Assembly (NCBI GenBank): GCA_009599575.1 | Contig: VWND01000032.1 | Coordinates: 210,056-274,055, forward strand | Length of the DNA stretch: 64,000 nucleotides | Direction of reading: 5' to 3' | DNA from: Blumeriella jaapii | Taxonomy: Eukaryota > Ascomycota > Leotiomycetes > Helotiales > Drepanopezizaceae | Shown: piece after piece, positions 56,563 to 64,000 of the stretch | Numbering within the stretch: position 1 is the first letter of the stretch | How the letters are laid out: each line of letters starts with the position of its first letter | Position numbers and translations under genes: made by a program | The notes under the pieces: model-generated | The model's input: only the letters and a program-made list of their open reading frames with translations | Told to the model about the DNA's origin: nothing | Database searches by the model: none

Positions 56563-57779
56563 CGTCGTGGATGCGAAATCTCATTCGGGCTCAACGTCGT
56601 GGGTTTCAGCAGAGAGGGCTCGCAACTGTGACGTTCCGCTTCGGGTACCAGAGGAGAATTGTCTTTTCCGAGAGCGGAGACGGGCTACAGAAGCATAGAT
56701 ATTGACAGATTGGGCTACAGAAGCATAGAAATTAACAGATTAGCAGTCCGACATCGACAGAACAGCTCCTCGTCGTCTTCAGCGGGCGATCTGTGGCTCG
56801 AGGTAGGACATCTTGCGTCACTCCGAGTCCTGCACTGTCTTACCATATTGACTGACCAGACTCATCTGAGTTAGCTCATTCGGACATCTGTTGCACTGTA
56901 CTGTACCGTATGTAGCATTTCTCGCTTATCGCTCGCTCGCTTGCAACACATAAGGTTTCTCGTAGGAAAACAACAATATTCGTGATTCGACAGAGTCTGT
57001 GGGTTGGTTGCGTGGGTTTACGCAGTAGAACAAACAAACGAAGCAAAGCACCGTGGAGAAAATCTGAGTTTACTCGAAGTGCTGATGCGTACCTATTGTG
57101 TTGCCGTGTCTAGAAAACGAAGCCGTTCTAAAAGCACCGATCGCGAAAGGTAGGTACCTAAGTACGGATGTATCTTGGCCCCCTGTGCCACAGCTGTCGA
57201 TGCAGCCTATTTTCTGTATTCCAGCAGATTTACAGAATTGAAGGATCTGAATCTGAATCTGGGATCAAACGTTCTAAAAAGCCGGAGCTGATGATAACAC
57301 GCCGTAAAAAAGCGAGAACAATCACACACCACGACCGATAAGGGCGGGGGGGGGTGTATTAATTAGGTACCTATGTTTTAGCACCAAAGTGTACATACTC
57401 CTCGTCGGCCCGGACCGCCTGATGTAAAGTAAGTAAGTAAGTAAATAAATCATGCACCAAAGACCAACCAAATGCTAGCTAGCCGCAAGTTCACCGCGCT
57501 GCCCGTGACGCTCAGCACGCTTTCTGTGCAAACCGCATCCCGAGGTTTTCTGCAGGTAGTTTGGGGTGTTGGATCCCGCGAATAGGGAAGCGGGAGAGCG
57601 AGAACGGAGAGGGAGGGAGGTGCTGATATTTCTGGTTCGAGGAGCAGGAAACTCGGTTCGAATGGTGCGTGTGTCCGGTTGGGTTAATAAGCTCGTTTAG
57701 CAAGTAAATAGATAAATAGATAGGTAGATAGGTAGATAGGTAGATAGATAGATAGGTGACTAGATACATACAGAACTCT
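56563..57779. other. intergenic with AAGT/GATA microsatellites
   Basis: TACTGTAC motif at about 56895-56912, AAGT repeats at 57425-57447 and GATA/GGTA repeats at 57697-57770, leading into the large satellite array. A 25-bp direct repeat of the GGGCTACAGAAGCATAGAWATT type occurs at about 56680-56735. No gene seen. Confidence 0.6.
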
Positions 57780-57795
57780 CAATCCAATGCCTCTT

Positions 57796-57820
57796 CCCCC
57801 CCCCCCCCCCCCCCCCCCCC
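57796..57820. repeat. C homopolymer, 25 bases
   Basis: Uninterrupted C run at the start of the tandem array. Confidence 0.9.
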
Positions 57821-58373
57821 TTCCTCCCCCAAATAGAATCCGCAACTTACTGCCATCTACTCCACGTCTCAATTACTCACTCACTCACTCAGTCAGCAAA
57901 TCAACCTCCACACGCCTTTTTTGCATATTATCACGTTATATGCTTCCAACCCGAGTTTTAATTTCATTTCAATTCAACTTTTCAACTCAACTCAACTCAA
58001 CTCCACTTTTCAACTCAACTCAATTCAACTCCATTTAAAATGTCTTATTTCCGTTAACGTTTCCGTTTCCGTTTTTTTTCTTTTTTTTTCCGATTTTATT
58101 TTGAACCTTTTGCTTTTTTTACCCGCTTTTTTTTTTTCTCGTTTTTTTCCATAACCTCCCCCTCCTCCCCTCCTCTTCCTTCTTTAAATAAATTCCGCAA
58201 CTTACTGCTATTTACTCCACGTATTAATCACTTAATCACTCACCCAGTCAGCAAATCAAATCAACCCCCCCACGCCTTTTTTGCATATTATTACGTTATA
58301 TATGCTTCCCATTTTATCTTATCTCAACTTTATTTTATTTCAACTTTATTTTATTTCAACTTTATTTCAATTC

Positions 58374-58467
58374 AACTCAACTCAACTCAACTCAACTCAA
58401 CTCAACTCAACTCAACTCAACTCAACTCAACTCAACTCAACTCAACTCAACTCAACTCAACTCAACT
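58374..58467. repeat. pure CTCAA pentanucleotide run
   Basis: About 18 perfect CTCAA units inside the second array unit, the most homogeneous part of the TTCAACTCAA field. Confidence 0.92.
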
Positions 58468-58624
58468 TAATTTAATTTAATTCAATTCAAAATGTCTTAT
58501 CTCCGTTCCGTTTCCGTCTTCGTTTTTTTTTTTTCCTTTTCCTCCGATCCCATTTTAAACCCTCTGCTTTTTCCATCCGCTCCTTTTTTTTTTTTTTTCG
58601 CGCTTTTTCACAATTTGCTCTTCT

Positions 58625-58652
<28 letters not shown>
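58625..58652. repeat. C homopolymer, 28 bases
   Basis: Longest C run in the window, at the junction of array units two and three. Confidence 0.9.
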
Positions 58653-58655
<3 letters not shown>

Positions 58656-61310
58656 TTTTTCAAAATAGATTCCGCAACTTACTGCCATCTACCTTACTCC
58701 ACGTCTCAATCAATTAAACAATCATTCACTCACTTATTCAGAAAGCAAATCAATTTACACGCCTTTTTTGCATATTATTATATTATATACTTCCAACCCG
58801 AATTCAACTTTAACTTAACTCAACTTTTCAATTCAATTCAATTCAACTCAACTCAATTTTTTATTTTTTTCAACTCAATTCAACTCAACTTTAATTCAAC
58901 TCAATTCAATTCAATTTAATTCAATTTATTTTAATTCAACTTAATTTAATTTAACTCAAAATATTTTATTTTCGTTTCGTTTTCCGTTTCCGTTTTCTTT
59001 TTTTTTTTTTTCTCCGATTTTTATTTTAAATTCTCTGCTTTTTTCACCCGCTCTTTTTTTTCTCGCTCCTCCACAACCTGCTTTCTTTTCCTCCTCCTTC
59101 CCCCCTCCTTTCCCAAATAAATTCCGCAACTTACTGCTATCTATTTTATTCCACGTCTTAATCAATTAATCATTCACTTATTCAGAAAGCAAATCAACCC
59201 CCATACGCCTTTTTTTGCATATTATTACGTCATATATGCTTCCAACCTGAATTCAACTCAATTCAATTCTTCAACTCAACTCAACTCAGTTCAATTCAAT
59301 TCAATTTAATTTAATTCTATTTTTCAATTTAATTCAATTTAATTCTTTAATTTAACTCTTTCACTCAACTCTTCAACTCAACTCAACTCAACTTTATTTT
59401 AACTCAACTTCATCTCAACTCAATTTAAAATGTCTTATTTTCGTTAACGTTCCCGTTTCCGTCTTCTTTTTTTCCTCCAATCCCATTTTGAATCCTCTGC
59501 TTTTTTTTTATCCGCTCCTTTTTTTTCTCGCTTTTTTTTATAACCTGCTCCCTTCCCCTTTTCCCCCCCCCCTTCCTCCCCCAAATAAATTCCGCAACTT
59601 ACTGCCATCTACCTTACTCCACGTCTTAATCACTCATTTAATCAATCACTCAATCACTCACTCACTCAATCACTCATTCAGAAAGCAAATCAACCCCCAT
59701 ACGCCTTATTTACATATCATCACGTTATATGCTTCCAACCCGAGTTCAATTTCATTTCAATTTCATTTTCATCTTAATTTCATTTTAATTTATTTCAATT
59801 CAACTTTTCAACTCAATTTTATTTTATTTCATTTCAACTCAACTCAACTTTTCAACTCTTCAACTTTTCAACTCAATTTAACTTATCTCAACTTATCTTA
59901 ATTCAATTCAACTCTTTTCAACTCAATTCAATTTAATTTCATTTTAACTTCAACTCAACTCAACTTAACTTTTCATTTTTTTAATTTAACTTAATTCAAC
60001 TCAATTCAATTCCATTCAAAATGTTTTATTTCAACTCAATTCAACTCAACTCAATTCAACTTTTCAATTTTTCAATTCAATTCAACTTTTCAACTTTTCA
60101 ACTCAACTTATCTTAATTCAACTTTTCAACTCAATTCTTCAACTTAACTCAACTCTTCAATTTTTCAACTTAACTCAACTTAACTTTTTATTTTTTTAAT
60201 TCAATTTAATTCAACTCAATTCAACTCAACTCAACTCCACTCTTCAACTCTTTATCTCATCTCATTTCAACTTAACTTAACTCAACTTTTCAATTCAATT
60301 TAATTCAATTCAATTCAATTCTTCAACTCAACTCTTCAACTCAACTCAACTTTATTTCAACTTATTTCAATTTATTTCAATTCAATTCAACTTTTCATTT
60401 TATCTTAACTTTTCAACTTTTCATTTTAATTCAACTCAACTTTTTATTTCATTTCATCTCAATTTAATTCAACTCAACTCAATTCATCTCAATTCAACTC
60501 AACTCCATTCAACTTTTCAACTCAACTCTTCAACTCAATTCTTTAACTTTTCAACTCAACTCAATTTTTCAATTCAACTTTTCAGCTTAACTCAACTCTT
60601 CAACTCAATTCAACTCAACTCTTTTAATTCAATTCAACTTTTCAACTTTTTCAACTCTTCAATTCTTCAACTCAATTCTTTAATTCATCTTAACTTTTCA
60701 ATTCTTTATCTCAACTCAACTCAACTCTTCAACTCATCTTAATTCAATTCAACTTTATTTCATTCATTCAACTCAACTCAATTCATCTCAATTCAACTCA
60801 ACTCCATTCAACTTTTCAACTCAACTCTTTAATTCAATTCTTTAACTCTTCAACTCATTTCATTTCAATTCAACTCAACTCTTCAACTCAATTCAACTCA
60901 ACTTTTTAACTTAATTCAATTCTTCACTCAACCCCTCAACTCTTCAACTCAATTCTTTAACTTTTCAACTTATTTTATTTCAACTCAACTCAACTTTTTA
61001 ACTTAACTTAACTCTTCAACTCAATTCAACTCAACTTTTTAATTCAATTCAACTTTTCAACTCTTCAACTCTTCAACTCAATTCTTTAACTCATCTCAAC
61101 TTTTCAATTCTTTATCTCAACTCAACTCAATTCATTTCAATTCATTTCAACTCAAAATGTCTCATCTTAAATTGTCTTATCTCCGTTAACGATTCCGTTT
61201 TCCTCTTTTCCTCCAATCTCATCTTGAAACCTCTGCTTTTCTCACCCGCTCCTTTTTTTCTCGTTCCTCCACAACCTGCTCCCCCCTGCCCCCCCCCCCC
61301 CCCCCCCGCC

Positions 61311-61579
61311 CTCCCCTCATCGTCAACAGCTCAAACATGCAAAAAAAAAGAGAAAAGAATCAAAAGAGAGAGAGAGGAAAGACATAATAAATAGCATTGC
61401 ATTGCATTGCACTCCCCCAATCCCCAATCCCATTCCCATTCCCATTCCCATTCCCGTGCCTCTTCAGCGGCCCCGGCCCCGGCCCACCCTACCCTACACC
61501 CCCCCGCCATACGTGCCTGCCGCATCCATGTAATAATGCCTCGTATTTAACTGATAATTGACAGGCCCCCTCCTCTCCT

Positions 61580-61625
<46 letters not shown>

Positions 61626-62340
61626 CCCTTCCCTGTCAATTTCTTTCAATGCCCAGACACCGTGACGCCTTTTTCCCATTCCCGTCCCCTTCGCCCAGTG
61701 CGGAAATTCCCGTTGCCGTAGCCCGCCCGATACCCGTGCCCCGTGCCCAAGAAGCTCCCCATTACCGCGCCCCCCCCGCCCCCCGGACCCGTTGCCCAAA
61801 TGTCCCCGTGTGGAGTGTTTCCCGTTTGCCGTCGAGACGTGAAAGCGCAAACGCAAAGTAGCAAGAAAAGGAAGTAGCCAAGAAAAGCCCAGTGCCGAAA
61901 GAAAGCGGAGCAAAGCAAAGCAGAGCAGAGCAGAGCAAAGCACGCGAGGTCCCAACGAAGATCCGTGAGTGCCATGCTTGAGATGATATGATATAGCCCC
62001 CGACCGGAGAGGTGGGGTAGATGAAGAGCGATGGCGAAGAGGTGAATCAACAGAGCACAAGTCTCGAGAGGAGACCAAGAAGCTAGAACCGACGACGACG
62101 AGGAGGAGGAGGAAGAGGAGGAGGAGGAGCAGGAGGAGGACCGGCTGAAGGCACCACAGCACGGTGATGTCGAATGCGATTCGATTGAAGCATGAAAGAC
62201 GGACTCGCAAACGCCACGACGCTCGCACCGAACACAAAGGCAAAAGCAGAATCACGAGACCTCACACGCCGAAGGGCAATGCGCGGAGTCGACGGGCCTT
62301 CGACGGCCACCGAGGCCACCGAAGCGTCGACGACGACCCG
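61311..62340. other. intergenic, 3' flank of the NDT80-type gene
   Basis: CATTC-type pentamers at 61425-61455, a CT dinucleotide run at 61584-61622, GCAGA/GCAAA repeats at 61915-61940 and GAGGA repeats at 62098-62135. A 253-codon minus-strand frame (61494-62255) spans these repeats but shows no recognisable protein and is not called. Confidence 0.55.
61584..61622. repeat. CT dinucleotide run
   Basis: About 19 perfect CT units. Confidence 0.9.
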
Positions 62341-63936
62341 TTACGTGAGGTTCATCTCCTGCTGCACAAGGCCACTAGGGAAGAAGCCCCGACTGGACTC
62401 GACGCCCTCCCATCGCCCACAGCCGCGGCCATAGCCGGCACCAGCGGCCTGGTGCTCGGCGCCCGTCGTCTGCAGGCTCGGCAGCACGTATCCACCGCCG
62501 CCGACGCCGCCGCCGCCGCCGCCGAACGAGTCGCCCTTGACGCGGTTCGTCGCGTACTCGCCGACGCTGGGCAGGGTGAAGCCGCCACCACGACCGCCGG
62601 CGCCGCCCTCCTGCGGGCCCGGGCCCTGGTTCTCGTAGATGGTGCCCGGGTAGTACAGGTAGCACGGGCTGTCCTCGATGCCCTTGGCCTCGTCCTGGGA
62701 GAGCGTCGGCTCGAGCGGAACCTGCAGCGGCGGGATGGCTTGCGGGTGCTGGTGCTGGGCCGGCTGCTGCCCGTTGCTGCGGTAGTGGCGCGAGTCGTAC
62801 GAAGAGTGGCCGCTGTACGCCGAGCCGGGCAGCATCGTCGACGAGCCCATGCCCATGTCGCCCGGCGTGCGGCCCGAGGAGCCCGAGGGCGTGTAGGGCC
62901 CGCCGGGCCCGCCGCCGGTCGAGCCGCCGCCGGTCCCGCCCCCGCCGCCGCCGCCGCCGCCGGGCCCCGCCGAGGAGTTCGAGCCCCGGCGCTCGCCCTG
63001 GTAGTGGCCGGGGCTCCGGCCGCGGACGACCATGGCGGCGGACATGCGCGAGGCGATCTTGATCCAGCGCTCCGGGTGCTGAGGCCCCACGTCGGCGAAC
63101 AGCTCGACGAGCAGGTGGTAGTATTGCTGGGCGGCGCGCCGCTTGCCGTTGTTGGCCGTGGCGTTCTTGAACTGGATCCGCTCGAAGGTCGCCTCGACCG
63201 CCGGCTGGTTCGGGTTCGGCGAGAAGGTCGGCGGCACGTACATCTCGGCGCGCGCGGACATCGAGTCGGAGCCGTACATGCCGTGCGAGGCCGGCGGCCG
63301 CGGCGCCAGCGTCATCCGGGCCGGCTTCTCCTGCGGGCCCTTGTCGCGCTTCGGCGTGTGCTGGACCAGCTCGATGGACTTGCCGTCGCGGCCGTCGACC
63401 ACGGCCGCGATGCTCATGGCGAAGGCCTGCACCGCCGGCCCGGCGCCGTTGTGCTGCACCAGATACATGGGCCCCGTGGGGACGGTGGGCGACAGCGTGT
63501 AGGAGCAGTTGAGCGAGAAGTAGTTGCGGCGGTAGCAGGTCCAGTCGCCGTCGGCCATGAAGAAGCCCTTGTCGATCTTGCCGAAGATCTCGGGCTTGAT
63601 GATCTGGCCGTCGGCGCTCTGGAGGTTGTAGGCCACCTCCGTCGGGAACAGCGGAGGGCTGGCGGGCCCGCCACCGAGGGAGCTGTCCATGTTGGAGATG
63701 GGACTGGTGAAGCCGCTGGTCGAGGACGGCGAGAGGGACAGAGACGCGCCGCCACGCAGGCTGCTGCTGTGGTGGGAGAGCGACGGCGACCGGGCGAGCA
63801 GATCCGACGTTCGACGCAGATGGGGGGTGGCACCGGTGTAGAGATCCCGCGTGTTGAGAGGCAGTGAGGGGTGCGGGAGGGCTGGTGAGCGCGACAGTGG
63901 TGCCAGCCCGGAGGACGTACTATGCGAATGAGACAT
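62341..63936 (-). CDS. vib-1: NDT80/PhoG-type transcription factor, VIB-1/XprG family
   Basis: p53-like-fold DNA-binding regulator; Neurospora VIB-1 and Aspergillus XprG control extracellular protease production, carbon and nitrogen starvation responses and heterokaryon incompatibility death. A single 531-codon frame. The Ndt80 domain covers about residues 95-310 and includes KGFFMADGDWTCYRRNYFSL, typical of VIB-1, as well as RIQFKNATANNGKRRAAQQY and HPERWIKIASRM. The N-terminal 90 residues are Ser/Leu-rich and disordered. The C-terminal part has poly-Gly (about 335-345) and Gly-rich stretches with a conserved patch SPCYLYYPGTIYENQGPG. The start at 63936 gives MSHSHSTSSGLAPLSRSP; an extra upstream exon cannot be excluded. 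Domain and motif are seen; the starvation and cell-death role is from family knowledge. Confidence 0.9.
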   Translation of the reverse strand: MSHSHSTSSGLAPLSRSPALPHPSLPLNTRDLYTGATPHLRRTSDLLARSPSLSHHSSSLRGGASLSLSPSSTSGFTSPISNMDSSLGGGPASPPLFPTEVAYNLQSADGQIIKPEIFGKIDKGFFMADGDWTCYRRNYFSLNCSYTLSPTVPTGPMYLVQHNGAGPAVQAFAMSIAAVVDGRDGKSIELVQHTPKRDKGPQEKPARMTLAPRPPASHGMYGSDSMSARAEMYVPPTFSPNPNQPAVEATFERIQFKNATANNGKRRAAQQYYHLLVELFADVGPQHPERWIKIASRMSAAMVVRGRSPGHYQGERRGSNSSAGPGGGGGGGGGTGGGSTGGGPGGPYTPSGSSGRTPGDMGMGSSTMLPGSAYSGHSSYDSRHYRSNGQQPAQHQHPQAIPPLQVPLEPTLSQDEAKGIEDSPCYLYYPGTIYENQGPGPQEGGAGGRGGGFTLPSVGEYATNRVKGDSFGGGGGGVGGGGYVLPSLQTTGAEHQAAGAGYGRGCGRWEGVESSRGFFPSGLVQQEMNLT

Positions 63937-64000
63937 TACTATCCAGTCACAGCGAGTTGCCCGATGGTGTATTCTGATACCCGATCCACAAACACGGGAA

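Larger units (their letters stand above)
57780..61310. repeat. large tandem array with G-depleted plus strand
   Basis: Five recognisable units, with the marker CGCAACTTACTGC at 57841, 58196, 58673, 59125 and 59593. Each unit has, in order: a C-rich or poly-C block, the marker with CCACGTCT, CACTCA repeats, an ACGCC-T6-GCATATTA module, a variable TTCAACTCAA field, AAAATGTCTTATTTCCGTTAACG, poly-T, a CCACAACCTGCT segment, and poly-C again. The fifth unit has a TTCAA/CTCAA field of about 1.4 kb (59735-61155). Apart from the short modules the plus strand is almost free of G. All long ORFs here are repeat artefacts. No coding potential seen. Confidence 0.92.

Noticed and set aside
59488..59901. 137-codon plus-strand ORF and similar ones in the satellite
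   Set aside because: They consist of poly-Phe, poly-Leu and NSTQL repeats read from TTCAACTCAA and poly-T; no coding signal.
61494..62255. 253-codon minus-strand ORF downstream of the NDT80-type gene
   Set aside because: It crosses CT, GAGGA and GCAGA repeats, has no recognisable domain, and its Leu/Arg runs follow the repeats.
62164..63867. 567-codon plus-strand ORF
   Set aside because: Antisense shadow of the VIB-1-type gene; GC-rich codons leave the opposite strand open.

Overview
The window is nuclear DNA of a filamentous ascomycete (Pezizomycotina). The genes are broken by short GT-AG introns (mostly 46-90 nt) with CTRAC-like branch sites, and they encode fungal-type proteins: a VIB-1/XprG-type NDT80 regulator, mannitol-1-phosphate 5-dehydrogenase, an HPPK-DHPS folate enzyme, an MEP1-type M43 metalloprotease and an augmin subunit. 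Exon structures were worked out by hand from reading frames, splice signals and family knowledge; no alignment or search was run. Species cannot be assigned from the sequence.

Layout. 1-3.3 kb: gene-poor, with a Fic-domain remnant and a 26-base G run. 3.3-8.6 kb: two complete minus-strand genes, coatomer beta' (COPB2/Sec27, six exons) and mannitol-1-phosphate 5-dehydrogenase. 9.57-15.72 kb: a 6,150-bp Ty1/copia LTR retrotransposon with two 201-bp LTRs and a 5-bp target duplication, on the minus strand and heavily degraded inside. 15.7-21 kb: accessory-looking DNA with TACTGTAC hairpins, an exact 100-bp tandem array carrying a tRNA 3'-end-like module, and weak ORFs. 21.2-27.1 kb: a rhodanese/Cdc25-type protein, a single-pass membrane protein and a membrane-anchored type-B carboxylesterase. 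27-30.8 kb: gene-poor, with a possible DNA-transposon relic.

30.8-36.1 kb: an F-box protein, an HD-domain 5'-deoxynucleotidase and a conserved serine-rich hypothetical protein. 38.7-40.2 kb: an MFS sugar transporter lacking its usual C-terminal motif. 41.7-44.1 kb: an augmin HAUS6-like subunit convergent with an enoyl-CoA hydratase that carries a one-base frameshift near its end. 47.5-51 kb: nitronate monooxygenase divergent from the folate gene. 53.2-56.6 kb: a secreted M43 metalloprotease and an eight-exon MFS transporter. 57.8-61.3 kb: a striking array of 350-480 bp units (the last one about 1.7 kb) in which the plus strand is almost free of G. 62.3-63.9 kb: the NDT80/VIB-1 transcription factor.

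Most genes are unlinked housekeeping functions (vesicle coat, mannitol and folate metabolism, nucleotide clean-up, mitotic spindle). I see no biosynthetic cluster. The most unusual material is non-coding: the G-free satellite, the tRNA-like 100-bp array, the dispersed TACTGTAC hairpins, and the contrast between young-looking LTRs and a decayed retroelement interior.
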